A program made the position numbers and the translations under genes. Under the pieces are notes generated by a model. That model was not told the DNA's origin. It saw only the letters and a program-made list of their open reading frames with translations, and ran no database searches. From Amycolatopsis thermalba (lineage in GTDB: Bacteria > Actinomycetota > Actinomycetes > Mycobacteriales > Pseudonocardiaceae): 64,000 nucleotides of DNA. The stretch covers positions 116,653-180,652 of the forward strand of contig NZ_PQHW01000002.1 of NCBI RefSeq assembly GCF_003385215.1, read 5' to 3'. Every line of letters begins with the position of its first letter. The stretch's first letter is position 1. Of this stretch, positions 1-10,188 are shown piece after piece.

Positions 1-213
1 GCCGAGCAGCCGGTGGGGGTGCCGGGCGTGATCGAGGTGGTGAGCACGCTGCCGCGGTCCTACCCGGGGCACGTGCTGCTGACCGAGGACCTCGGCGTGT
101 GCCACGGGATCGACGACGGCGAGCGGCCGGGCAAGCGGTTCTCGGTGCTCGGCCGGCTGCCGAAGGCGGAGGCGCGGGGCTGCTCGGACACGTTCCAGGC
201 GCGGGCCGCATGA
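1..213 (+). CDS. luxE: LuxE-family acyl-protein synthetase, C-terminal fragment cut by the window edge
   Basis: Only about the last 70 codons are present; the start lies left of the window. The visible YPGHVLLTEDLG, GKRFSVLGRLPKAE and RGCSDT segments match the C-terminal part of LuxE-type acyl-protein synthetases. These adenylate a fatty acid and hand the acyl group to a reductase partner. The stop codon overlaps the start of the LuxC-like gene (ATGA at 210-213), so the two are translationally coupled and probably act as a fatty-acid or acyl reductase pair. No luxA/luxB pair is visible nearby, so light production is not implied. The family call rests on a short fragment but is supported by the partner gene. 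Confidence 0.75.
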   Translation, partial: AEQPVGVPGVIEVVSTLPRSYPGHVLLTEDLGVCHGIDDGERPGKRFSVLGRLPKAEARGCSDTFQARAA

Positions 214-1364
214 GGCAGCTCTTCCCGGCCGCGGGGCCGGTCGAGGTGGACCGCCTGCTGGACGAGGTGCGCTCGGCGCCCGCGCTGGAGGTGGGGGACG
301 AGCGGGTCGTGGACTTCCTGGTCCGGTTCGCCCGCGCGCTGCTCGCCCCGGCGGTGGCTCGCGCGTACCCGGAGCTGGCCTCACTGGGGTTCTTCCTGCG
401 GCGGGGCGAGATCCGGCGCGCGCTGGCCCGGCTGGACGGGGACGAGCTGCGGTTGCCGCGTGGCCTGGTGTTCCACGTGCCACCGGCCAATGTGGACACC
501 ATCTTCGTGTACTCGTGGGCGCTGTCCGCGCTGGCGGGCAACCGGAACGTCGTGCGCCTGTCGCCCCGGTCCGCGGGCGCCTCGGCCGCGGTGCTGGACG
601 CGTTGTCCGATGTGGACCCCGTGGTGGCCGCGTCGCAGCGGATCGTCACCTACGACCGCGACGACGCGGTGACGGCGGCGTTGTCGGCGGCGGCGGACCT
701 GCGGGTGCTCTGGGGCGGCGACGCGACGGTGCGCGCGTTGCGGAGGTTCGAGCTGGCGCCGCACGCGCGGGACCTGACGTTCCCGGATCGCTCGTCGTTC
801 GCGGTGATCTCGGCGGCCGGCTGGGCGCGCGCGTCGGCGGACGAGCGCCGGGCGGCGGTCGAGGGGTTCCGCAACGACGTGTTCTGGTTCGACCAGGCCG
901 CGTGCGCGTCCCCGCGCGGCGTGTACTGGGTCGGCGGCCCGCCCGCGGCGGAGTTCCGGTCGTTGCTGGCCTCGATCGCGCCGGCGCCGGAGCCCGCGAT
1001 GGCGGTGCAGAACCGGGTCGGCGCCTACGGTGTGGCGGCCGACGGCGTGGCGACCCGGATCGCCTTCGACGGTCCGGCCCTGACCACCCTCGAAACACCC
1101 GACGTGGTCCGCGATTGGCTCGGCGCGGGGGTTGTCACCCAATCGAGGGTGTCCAGTTTGGACGAACTGGTACCGAAAGTCGTCCGGCGCGACCAGACCA
1201 TCACTCATTTCGGTTTTTCCCGCGCGGAGCTGACCGATTTCGCGCGGAAACTGCCCGGCGTGGACCGGTTGGTGCCCTTCGGTTCGGCGTTGCAGTTCGC
1301 GCCGGTGTGGGACGGCTACGACCTACTCGCGGAATTCACCAGGATCGTCACTGTTACCGTCTGA
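210..1364 (+). CDS. luxC: LuxC-family acyl-CoA/acyl-protein reductase
   Basis: The 384-residue product has the aldehyde-dehydrogenase-like fold expected of LuxC, which reduces an enzyme-bound acyl group to an aldehyde with NADPH. The segment FHVPPANVDTIFVYSW (about 88-103) fits the conserved LuxC N-domain. The DQAACASPR motif places the likely acyl-accepting cysteine at Cys232. The ATG at 210 overlaps the luxE stop; an in-frame extension to 99 would run through luxE coding sequence and is unlikely. LuxC/LuxE pairs without luciferase occur in actinomycetes, often with natural-product genes. The biosynthetic context, if there is one, lies left of the window. Confidence 0.85.
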   Translation: MRQLFPAAGPVEVDRLLDEVRSAPALEVGDERVVDFLVRFARALLAPAVARAYPELASLGFFLRRGEIRRALARLDGDELRLPRGLVFHVPPANVDTIFVYSWALSALAGNRNVVRLSPRSAGASAAVLDALSDVDPVVAASQRIVTYDRDDAVTAALSAAADLRVLWGGDATVRALRRFELAPHARDLTFPDRSSFAVISAAGWARASADERRAAVEGFRNDVFWFDQAACASPRGVYWVGGPPAAEFRSLLASIAPAPEPAMAVQNRVGAYGVAADGVATRIAFDGPALTTLETPDVVRDWLGAGVVTQSRVSSLDELVPKVVRRDQTITHFGFSRAELTDFARKLPGVDRLVPFGSALQFAPVWDGYDLLAEFTRIVTVTV

Positions 1365-1368
1365 CCTC

Positions 1369-2262
1369 GTGAAACGACTCCTGGACGTCGCCCGCTGGGT
1401 GGCGCTCGCGGTCGTCGCGGCGTTCGTGGTGCGGGTGCTGGCCGGCGACTGGACGGAGTTCTGGCGGGCCCTGCGGTCGATCGCCTGGCCGTGGGCCGTG
1501 CTCAGCCTGGCCGCGCTGGTCGCGAGCATCACGGTGTCGACCTACGGCTGGCAGACGGTGGTCGACGGCCTCGGCGACCGGGTCGGCTACCGGCGCGGCG
1601 CGCGAATCTGCCTGGTCGGGCAGCTGGGGAAGTACGTGCCCGGTTCGGTGTGGGCGTACCTGCTGCAGATGGAGCTGGGCCGCAAGGCGGGCGTGTCCCG
1701 GGCGCGGATCTTCACCGGTTCCCTGGTGCAGTTCGGCATCGGCCTGGTCGCGGCGCTGCTGTTGTCCGCGCTGGCGCTGCCGGTCGCCGGGCCCGCGGTG
1801 TGGTTGCTGGTGCTGCTGCCTGCCGGGCTGGTGGCGTTGCACCCGCGGGTCCTGGCGTGGGGCACCGGCCTGGCGCTGCGCCTGCTGCGCCGCGATCCGC
1901 TGCCCCGCCCGCTGGGGTTCGCGTCGATCGCGCGGGCGTTCGCGGCCTCGGTGCTGGCCTGGACGCTGCAGGGGCTGCACCTGTGGCTGCTGGCGCCCTC
2001 GCTGAACCTCTGGACGTGCGTCGGCGCGATGGCGATCGCGATGACCGCGGGCACGTTCGCGTTCCTGCTGCCCAGCGGCGCCGGTGTGCGCGAGGCCGTG
2101 CTGGTGGCGCTGCTCGGCACGGCCGGTTTCTCGGCCGGTCAGGCGCTGGCGTTCGCCCTGGTGTCCCGGGTGATGTTCACGGTGGCCGACCTGCTGACCG
2201 CACTGGCCGCCACCCTCCCCACCCGCGAGTCCCACGCTCAGCCGCGCGAGTCCCACGCTTGA
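1369..2262 (+). CDS. Flippase-like integral membrane protein (LPG_synthase_TM/UPF0104 type)
   Basis: A 297-residue, almost entirely hydrophobic protein with about seven or eight predicted membrane segments. GQLGKYVPGSVW (about 84-95) and PSGAGVREAVLVALL (about 231-245) are the conserved parts of the lysylphosphatidylglycerol-synthase-TM family, several members of which act in polyprenyl or lipid-linked glycan metabolism. The GTG start at 1369 lies four bases after the luxC stop. Near a cell-wall glycan locus, a role in moving or modifying a lipid-linked sugar is plausible but is inference. The last 13 codons run into the 21-bp repeat array, so the C-terminus contains two RESHA peptides encoded by repeats. 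Confidence 0.75.
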   Translation: MKRLLDVARWVALAVVAAFVVRVLAGDWTEFWRALRSIAWPWAVLSLAALVASITVSTYGWQTVVDGLGDRVGYRRGARICLVGQLGKYVPGSVWAYLLQMELGRKAGVSRARIFTGSLVQFGIGLVAALLLSALALPVAGPAVWLLVLLPAGLVALHPRVLAWGTGLALRLLRRDPLPRPLGFASIARAFAASVLAWTLQGLHLWLLAPSLNLWTCVGAMAIAMTAGTFAFLLPSGAGVREAVLVALLGTAGFSAGQALAFALVSRVMFTVADLLTALAATLPTRESHAQPRESHA

Positions 2263-2342
2263 GACCGCGAGTTCCACGCTTGAGACCGCGAGTTCCACGC
2301 TTGAGACCGCGAGTTCCACGTTCCAGGCCCTGAGTTCCGCGT
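2224..2342. repeat. 21-bp tandem repeat array in a convergent gap
   Basis: Five copies of a CGCGAGTYCCACGCT core start at 2224, 2245, 2266, 2287 and 2308, exactly 21 bp apart, with a sixth degenerate copy at about 2329. The array begins inside the 3' end of the flippase-like gene and fills the gap to the convergent gene ending at 2343. The same core with the same period recurs at 28336-28425, also between convergent genes. Confidence 0.9.
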
Positions 2343-4211
2343 TCAGCGCACCAGCTGGTACACCACCGCGTCCGCGTTGCGGTAGGCCACGCGCAGGAAC
2401 GGCAGCCCGTCCAGGTCCAGCAGGCCCGCCGGCCGCACCGCGGTGCGCGGGTAGCCGCCGTGGCCGAGGATCACCCACCGGATGTTCAACCGCGCCACCG
2501 CGTCCCGCACCGCGGCGTTCGTCGCGTATTCCCGGAAGTGTCCCGCGAGCAGCACGTAGTCCGCGGGCGGCAGGGCCGGGTCGAAGTGGCCCGCCGTGGT
2601 GCGCACGCCGCTCAGCGCGTAGGTCCAGGCCGTCCCGTCGGAGCGGTCGTTCACCGCCCAGTCGCCGGGGGAGGCGAGCCGCCCCAGCTCCAGCATCGCC
2701 TGCGCCTCACCGGTGTTGAGCGGGATGTCGCCGGTCGACGGGTAGCCCGGCCGCACGATCGCCGCGTTCGACGTCGAGTACAGGCCGTTCGTCGCCACCG
2801 CGAAGCCCGCCAGCGTCACCACTCCAGCCACCCACGCCCAGCGCGGCGCGAAGTTCCGCAGCCACCGCTGGACCTCCGCCAGCCCGTGCGCGGCCAGCAG
2901 GCAGCAGGGGACCGCCGCCATCACCAGGAACCGGTACGGGTCGTTCCACCACGGCCGCGACACGGCCTTGACCAGCGGATGCCCCGACGACAGCACCGCC
3001 ACCGCGAACACCCCGAACAGCAACGCCGTCGCCGCCACCCACCGCAGCGGGCCCAGCCGTTGCCACAGCACGATCCCCACCAGCAGTGCCGCCGACAACC
3101 ACAGCTGCGGATGCGGCGCCACGTGCTCGAAGGTCAGCAGCATCCCGACCGCCGTGTTCGTCGACGCCGCCGTCGGCCAGCCGTTGTACGGCAGCGGCCC
3201 GGCGGCCAGCCCGATCGCCCCGAACAGCTGCAGCCACCCCAGCAGCAACCCGGCCACCGCGATCGGCCACAGCCGCCACAGCGTCCGTCGGTGCGCCACC
3301 AGCAGCGGCAACGCGAACAACAGGCCGCCGAACAGGGTCGACGAGTGGATGGTCAGCAGCCCGACCGCCACCGCGACCAGCAGGAACCCGGTGTCGAACG
3401 CCGGCCGCCGCAGGTAGCCGTCGAGCACGACCGCGACCAGCGGGGTCAGCGCGATCCCCAGCAGGAACGGCAGCAGCGGGCCGAAGTTCAGCGCCTCGTA
3501 CAGCAGCGTCACCGGCGCCACGCACACCAGCGCCACCGCCCCGGCCGTCACCGCCCGGCCCCGGAACCACCGCACCAGCACCACCAGCGACAACGCCAGC
3601 AACCCCGGCAGCAGCACGGTGTTCGCGTTCAGCACCGCCGGGATCTCCGCGCCGGTCAGCCGGTACACGAGCGAGCCGACCAGGTGGTAGGCGTTCGGGT
3701 AGAACGACCCGTTGGGGTACCAGTTGACCGTGCCGGTGCCCACCAGGCTGCCGTCGCCGGTCTCGGCGAGGTAGCGGATGCCGTTGCCGTGGTACACCGC
3801 GTCGTAGCCCTGCGGCACGGCGTTGAGCCGCCCGATCCCGGTGAGCACGGTCCGCGCCCCGACCGCCCCACCGGCCAGCAGGCACAACCCGACCGCGACA
3901 TGCCCACGCCGGTCCCACACACCCTCGACCGCGACCCGCCCCCGCCCCGCCACCCACGCGATCCCGGCCAGCACAGCCACCGCCGCCAGGAAACTCGGCA
4001 GGTTGAACGGGATCCCGGCCTGCGCGAACCACGGCCCGGCCAGCCCCGCCGCGAAGTAGGTCAGCACCGGCGCCAGCCCGGCGAGCAGCCATCCGCGGGC
4101 ACCGGCGAGCGCGCCGATCAGCAGGCCGGGCGCGAACAGCACCAGCAGGTACACCGCGATCACCGCGGCGGCGCCGGAGGCGCTCAGGGGAGTCGGCAAC
4201 GGGTCCGCCAA
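2343..4211 (-). CDS. Polytopic membrane protein, DUF6541/GT-C-like
   Basis: About 620 residues with a dozen or more membrane segments and a soluble C-terminal portion (about the last 130 residues), the architecture of GT-C enzymes that use polyprenyl-phosphate sugars. The APGLLIGALAGARGW start and the following repeated hydrophobic blocks resemble DUF6541 proteins, a group to which I believe mycobacterial Rv3779 belongs. No ATG is available near the N-terminus. TTG at 4211 or 4199 is the best start; a GTG about 20 codons further in is possible. It is divergent from the gene at 4290 across an 80-bp gap. The substrate cannot be told from sequence. Confidence 0.7.
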   Translation of the reverse strand: MADPLPTPLSASGAAAVIAVYLLVLFAPGLLIGALAGARGWLLAGLAPVLTYFAAGLAGPWFAQAGIPFNLPSFLAAVAVLAGIAWVAGRGRVAVEGVWDRRGHVAVGLCLLAGGAVGARTVLTGIGRLNAVPQGYDAVYHGNGIRYLAETGDGSLVGTGTVNWYPNGSFYPNAYHLVGSLVYRLTGAEIPAVLNANTVLLPGLLALSLVVLVRWFRGRAVTAGAVALVCVAPVTLLYEALNFGPLLPFLLGIALTPLVAVVLDGYLRRPAFDTGFLLVAVAVGLLTIHSSTLFGGLLFALPLLVAHRRTLWRLWPIAVAGLLLGWLQLFGAIGLAAGPLPYNGWPTAASTNTAVGMLLTFEHVAPHPQLWLSAALLVGIVLWQRLGPLRWVAATALLFGVFAVAVLSSGHPLVKAVSRPWWNDPYRFLVMAAVPCCLLAAHGLAEVQRWLRNFAPRWAWVAGVVTLAGFAVATNGLYSTSNAAIVRPGYPSTGDIPLNTGEAQAMLELGRLASPGDWAVNDRSDGTAWTYALSGVRTTAGHFDPALPPADYVLLAGHFREYATNAAVRDAVARLNIRWVILGHGGYPRTAVRPAGLLDLDGLPFLRVAYRNADAVVYQLVR

Positions 4212-4289
4212 AAGTCTCGGAGACGAAACAATTCGTGCGCGAGAACGATACTTACGGCAAGGGTGGAGCGGCGTCACGGAGGGTGAGAA

Positions 4290-5645
4290 GTGCCTGGTGC
4301 CCTGGTCGCCGCGTGGCTGGCGCTGGCGGGGGTGGTCACCGCGGTGTGGCCGCGGGTGGCGACCCAGCGCGCCCGGCGGGGCTGGATCCTGCTGCTCGCG
4401 CTGGTGTTCGCCCTGGTCCTGCAGCTCGTCGTGGCCACCGTGCCGGACGACGCGTTCGTCACCTTCCGCTACGCCCGCAACATGGCCGAGGGCTACGGCG
4501 CGGTCTACACGATCGGCGAGCGGACCCAGGGCGTGCCGAACTTCCTGTGGCTGGTGCTGGTCACGTTGCCGCGGGCGATGTTCGGCGCGGACATCGTCGG
4601 CGGCGCGGTCGGGCTCGGCATCGCGTGCGCGCTGGGCTGCGTGGTGCTGGCGTACCTGCTGGCGAAGCGGTTCGCCGGTGGGGCCGGGGTGGTCGCCGCG
4701 CTGCTGACCGCGGGCGCGAGCATCCTGGCCGCCCGCGGTCTGGCCGGCACCGAGACGGCGTTGTTCGTCCTGCTCGTGCTGGCCGTGTGCCTGGCACTGG
4801 TCACCGGCCACCCGCTGGTCGCCGGGGTGCTCGCCGCGCTGGCCGTGATGACCCGCTCCGACGGTGCGGTGCTCGCGTTGCTCGGCGAGGCCTGGCTGGT
4901 GACCGCCGCGGTGCGGCGCCGGTCGAGCTGGTGGGGCCCGGCCGGGTACCTGCTGGGCGCGCTGGTGTTCCTCGTGCCGTGGTGGGCGTGGGAGGCCACC
5001 TACTACGGGCACGCCAGGGCGGGGTGGCCCGCGTCGGCCCACCTGCCGTACGGGTTCCTGCTGTGCGCGCTGGCCGCGGTCGGGGCGGCGGTGGTGTCCG
5101 CCAGGCTGGGCGTGCGTCACGACCGCCCGTCGCCCCGGCCGCGCCGCAGCCTCGCTGAGCGGCGCGTCGTGCCGGTGGTCGCGCTCGCGCTGTGCGCGGT
5201 CAGCGTGCCGGTGGCGGTCGCGGCGCAGCAGGTGGTGCACCTCGACCGCGAGCGGCTCGCGCAGACCACGGAGATCGGCCGCTGGCTGGGTGACCGCCTG
5301 CCGGCCGGCTCGACCATCGACACGTTCGGCAGCGCCGCGCTGGCCTACCGCGCCGGCTCCCGGATGATGATCACCGGCATCACCGGCATCACCGCATCCG
5401 AGCCGGCGGACGCCTACGCCCCGGTCGCGATCTTCGGCCTGCCGGTGCTCGCCGCGCCGCTGGCCTGGTATTCACCGGAGCAGGACTGCGGGATAGCGGA
5501 GAAGTACGCGCAGCGCTACGAGGTGGCCACCTTCCAGCGCACCGGCCTGGGCTGGCTGACGTTGTACCTCCGCACCGACAGCGAGTCGCGCCTGCTGACC
5601 CAGCTGATGTCCGACCAGCGGCTGACCTACGTGCCCTGTCCCTAG
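4290..5645 (+). CDS. GT-C-type membrane glycosyltransferase-like protein
   Basis: A 451-residue polytopic protein. After the first membrane segment comes DDAFVTFRYARNMAEGYG followed by GERTQGVPNFLW, the acidic-pair loop typical of GT-C transferases that take sugar from a polyprenyl-phosphate donor. The motif resembles that in the arabinofuranosyltransferase AftB, but this protein is about 170 residues shorter than usual for AftB, so I do not assign that name. GTG at 4290 follows GAGAAG-like Shine-Dalgarno bases. Its stop shares CTAG (5642-5645) with the convergent HAD gene. It may modify the cell-envelope glycan made by the neighbouring locus. Confidence 0.7.
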   Translation: MPGALVAAWLALAGVVTAVWPRVATQRARRGWILLLALVFALVLQLVVATVPDDAFVTFRYARNMAEGYGAVYTIGERTQGVPNFLWLVLVTLPRAMFGADIVGGAVGLGIACALGCVVLAYLLAKRFAGGAGVVAALLTAGASILAARGLAGTETALFVLLVLAVCLALVTGHPLVAGVLAALAVMTRSDGAVLALLGEAWLVTAAVRRRSSWWGPAGYLLGALVFLVPWWAWEATYYGHARAGWPASAHLPYGFLLCALAAVGAAVVSARLGVRHDRPSPRPRRSLAERRVVPVVALALCAVSVPVAVAAQQVVHLDRERLAQTTEIGRWLGDRLPAGSTIDTFGSAALAYRAGSRMMITGITGITASEPADAYAPVAIFGLPVLAAPLAWYSPEQDCGIAEKYAQRYEVATFQRTGLGWLTLYLRTDSESRLLTQLMSDQRLTYVPCP

Positions 5646-6457
5646 AACCAGCGCTCCAGCACCTGCGCGACGCCGTCCTCGCTGTTCGGGCTCGTCACCT
5701 CGTCCGCCACGGCCAGGACCTCCGGGTGCGCGTTCGCCATCGCCACGCCGTGGCCGGCCCACTTCAGCATCTCCACGTCGTTGGGCATGTCCCCGAACGC
5801 GATGATCCGCTCGACCGGCACGTCGAACCGCTCGGCCACCTCGGCCAGCCCGGTCGCCTTCGTGATGCCGTGCGCGGCGATCTCGATCAGCCCGCCGCTG
5901 GCGGAGAACGTGATGTCCACCGACTCGTCGAGCACCGCCCCGGCCGCGCGCGCCATCTCGTCCGAGGTCATGTCCGGGTGGCTGACCAGCAGTTTCACCG
6001 CCGGCCGCCCGACGATCTCGGCGCGCGACACCGGCACGCCCTCACCGTCGCCCCACGGGTTGCGGTAGCCGTGCTCGATCACCAGGTGCTGCACGTCCGG
6101 GTCGAGCGCGCGCCGCCCGACCCGTTCGGCGGCGAACCCGGCGCCGGGCAGCGCCTTGGTCAGCTCGTCGACGGCGTCGTGGAGCATCATCGGCTCCAGC
6201 GCGCCGTGCACGCTGACCACCTCGTCGTTGCCGATGTCGTACAGCACGGCGCCGTTCGCGCACACCGCGTAACCGGTCAGGCCGCCGGCCTGCGCCACCG
6301 CCGGGATCCAGCGCGGCGGGCGGCCGGTGGCGAGCACGATCGGAACCCCCGCCTCGGCGGCGCGGCGCAGCACGGCGGCGGTGCGGGGGGACATCCGTTC
6401 CATCGGGTCGAGCAGGGTGCCGTCCACATCCGACGCGATCAGCAGGGGTTTCTCCAC
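5642..6457 (-). CDS. Cof-type HAD-superfamily hydrolase
   Basis: A 271-residue protein with the HAD motifs in order: ASDVDGTLLD near the N-terminus (nucleophile Asp), LATGRPPR (motif II), a lysine in VKLLVSHPD (motif III region) and FGDMPNDVEML (motif IV). The C2B-type cap and length fit Cof/YbjI-like phosphatases acting on small phosphorylated metabolites. The GTG start at 6457 places the first motif about eight residues in; the open frame continues much further upstream but only as the shadow of the oxidoreductase gene. Its stop overlaps that of the convergent gene in a shared CTAG. Substrate unknown. Confidence 0.85.
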   Translation of the reverse strand: MEKPLLIASDVDGTLLDPMERMSPRTAAVLRRAAEAGVPIVLATGRPPRWIPAVAQAGGLTGYAVCANGAVLYDIGNDEVVSVHGALEPMMLHDAVDELTKALPGAGFAAERVGRRALDPDVQHLVIEHGYRNPWGDGEGVPVSRAEIVGRPAVKLLVSHPDMTSDEMARAAGAVLDESVDITFSASGGLIEIAAHGITKATGLAEVAERFDVPVERIIAFGDMPNDVEMLKWAGHGVAMANAHPEVLAVADEVTSPNSEDGVAQVLERWF

Positions 6458-6520
6458 ACCCCCATTGTCCCTTGGGGTGCGGGGCGACGGATTGTCGGTG
6501 CTGACCGATAGCGTGGGCCG

Positions 6521-7405
6521 GTGCGCGTTGGCATCGTGATTCTTCCCGAGGACCGGTGGTGGGCGGCCGAGCCGAAGTGGCGGGCCGCCGAGGAGTACGG
6601 CTTCGACCACGCCTGGACCTACGACCACCTCGGCTGGCGAACGCTGGTCGACGGCCCGTGGTTCTCCGCGGTGCCCACGCTGACCGCCGCGGCCATGGTC
6701 ACCTCCACCATCCGCCTCGGCACGTTCGTCGCCTCGCCCAACTTCCGCCACCCGGTGCCGTTCGCCCGCGAGCTGATCACCCTCGACGACGTCTCCGACG
6801 GCCGTCTCGTCCTGGGCATCGGCGCGGGCGGCCTGGGCTACGACACCGGCGTGCTGGGCGAAGCGGAACTCACCCCGCGGCAGCGTTCCGACCGGTTCGC
6901 CGAGTTCGTCGAGGCCCTGGACGGCCTGCTCATCACCGACGGGTTCGACTACACCGGCACGTACTACGCCGCCCGCGGCGCGCGGAACCTGCCCGGTTGC
7001 GTCCAGCGGCCGCGCATTCCGTTCCTGATCGCGGCCAACGGGCCGCGCGCGATGAAGGTTGCCGCAACTTACGGTGGCGGCTGGGTGACGACCGGCCCCC
7101 GGGCCGAGACGCTCGACGAGTGGTGGCGCGGCGTGACCGAGCTGTCGCGGCGCTTCGACCAGGTGCTGGCCGACTCCGGCCGGGCCGGCGAGGACGTGCA
7201 CCGCTACCTCAGCCTGGACGCCGCGCCGGTGTTCTCCCTGGTCAGCGCACAGGCGTTCACCGACGCGGCCGGCCGCGCCGCCGAGCTGGGTTTCACCGAC
7301 GTCGTCGTGCACTGGCCGCGTTCGTCCGGCCCGTACGCCGGGCGCGAGTCGGTGCTCGAGGAAGTGGTCGCCGACGTGCTGCCGGGCCTGCGCGAGGCGC
7401 AATAG
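6521..7405 (+). CDS. LLM-class (luciferase-like, F420-type) oxidoreductase
   Basis: A 294-residue bacterial-luciferase-like TIM-barrel protein: WTYDHLGWRT near residue 38, IRLGTFVASPNFRHP, LITLDDVSDGRLVLGIGAG and NGPRAMKVAATYGGGW are the family landmarks. Most actinobacterial members use coenzyme F420 rather than FMN, so an F420-dependent reductase or dehydrogenase is the best guess. The gene lies alone between the divergent HAD gene and glf. The LuxC/LuxE pair is 5 kb away and separated by genes on both strands, so I do not link them. Confidence 0.85.
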   Translation: MRVGIVILPEDRWWAAEPKWRAAEEYGFDHAWTYDHLGWRTLVDGPWFSAVPTLTAAAMVTSTIRLGTFVASPNFRHPVPFARELITLDDVSDGRLVLGIGAGGLGYDTGVLGEAELTPRQRSDRFAEFVEALDGLLITDGFDYTGTYYAARGARNLPGCVQRPRIPFLIAANGPRAMKVAATYGGGWVTTGPRAETLDEWWRGVTELSRRFDQVLADSGRAGEDVHRYLSLDAAPVFSLVSAQAFTDAAGRAAELGFTDVVVHWPRSSGPYAGRESVLEEVVADVLPGLREAQ

Positions 7406-7408
7406 TGA

Positions 7409-9191
<1,783 letters not shown>

Positions 9192-9201
9192 GGAACCACC
9201 C

Positions 9202-10188
9202 GTGACCAAATCAGTGAACAACGCCGCGGAAGCCGAGATCGTGGACGAAACCAGCGAAACGGCCGAAGCGAAGACGGTGGAGACGGCGGAGCCGGCTCCG
9301 GCGGTCAAGCGCGGCCCGGTGCACATGGTCGTCGGCGTCGCCAAGACCGCGCGGCCGAAGCAGTGGGCGAAGAACGTCCTGGTCTTCGTCGCGCCGTTCA
9401 CCGCGGCCCAGATCACCAACGGCTCGGTGCTGCTCGACGCGGTCATCGCGTTCGTGGCGTTCAGCCTGGTCGCGTCGTCGGTGTACCTGATCAACGACGC
9501 GGTCGACGTGGAGGCCGACAAGGCGCACCCGACGAAGCGGAACCGGCCGATCGCGGCCGGGATCGTGCCGGTGCCGGTCGCGTACGCGGCCGCGGTGCTG
9601 TTCTTCGGCGCGGGCCTGGCGCTGTCGTTCCTGGCGAGCCCGGAACTGGCCATCGTGCTGGGGGTGTACGAGGCGGTCCAGCTGGGCTACTGCTTCGGTC
9701 TCAAGCACCAGCCGGTGATCGACCTGGCGATCGTCGGATCGGGCTTCCTGATGCGCTCGATCGCCGGTGGTGTGGCCGCGGGCATCGCGCTGTCGCAGTG
9801 GTTCCTGCTGGTCACCGCGTTCGGTTCGCTGTTCATGGTGGCGGGCAAGCGGTACGCCGAGATCATGCTCTTCGAGCGCACCGGGGCGAAGATCCGCTCG
9901 TCGCTGAAGAAGTACTCGGCCAGCTACCTGCGTTTCGTGTGGGCGACCGCCGCGGCGATCCTGATCATGTCGTACTCGCTGTGGGCGTTCGAGCTGCGTG
10001 AGGGCGCCGACCAGTCGGTGTGGCCGGTCATCTCCATGGTGCCGTTCGTGATCGCCGTGCTGCGGTACGCGGTCGACGTGGACGGCGGCACCGCGGGCGC
10101 GCCCGACGAGATCGTGCTCAAGGACCGCATCCTGCAGGTCCTGGGCGTGCTGTGGGTCGCCACCCTCGGGATGACGTTCTACCTGTGA
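9202..10188 (+). CDS. ubiA: Decaprenyl-phosphate phosphoribosyltransferase (DPPR synthase)
   Basis: UbiA-superfamily prenyl-accepting transferase that joins 5-phosphoribosyl pyrophosphate to decaprenyl phosphate, the first committed step to the arabinose donor DPA. The 328-residue protein starts with an acidic soluble tail of about 40 residues, then multiple membrane helices. The metal-binding NDAVDVEAD motif is at 98-106, followed by KRNRPIAAG; GKRYAEIMLFE lies in the second half. The GTG start at 9202 follows AGGGAACC-type ribosome-binding bases. Its TGA overlaps the aftA GTG (10185-10188). Homologous to mycobacterial Rv3806c. Confidence 0.95.
   Translation: MTKSVNNAAEAEIVDETSETAEAKTVETAEPAPAVKRGPVHMVVGVAKTARPKQWAKNVLVFVAPFTAAQITNGSVLLDAVIAFVAFSLVASSVYLINDAVDVEADKAHPTKRNRPIAAGIVPVPVAYAAAVLFFGAGLALSFLASPELAIVLGVYEAVQLGYCFGLKHQPVIDLAIVGSGFLMRSIAGGVAAGIALSQWFLLVTAFGSLFMVAGKRYAEIMLFERTGAKIRSSLKKYSASYLRFVWATAAAILIMSYSLWAFELREGADQSVWPVISMVPFVIAVLRYAVDVDGGTAGAPDEIVLKDRILQVLGVLWVATLGMTFYL

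Noticed and set aside
2343..5240. A 965-codon minus-strand frame extending the DUF6541-like gene across the divergent GT-C gene
   Set aside because: Upstream of about 4211 the translation is Gln/His/Arg-rich without hydrophobic pattern and is the antisense of the gene at 4290. The membrane protein's own N-terminus begins near 4199-4211.
4290..5645. Assignment as AftB
   Set aside because: The DD loop is similar, but the protein is about 170 residues shorter than known AftB and lacks recognisable C-terminal landmarks; a generic GT-C call is safer.
6521..7405. Luciferase partner of the LuxC/LuxE pair
   Set aside because: It is a single-chain LLM oxidoreductase of the F420 type, not a luxAB pair, and genes on both strands separate it from luxC.
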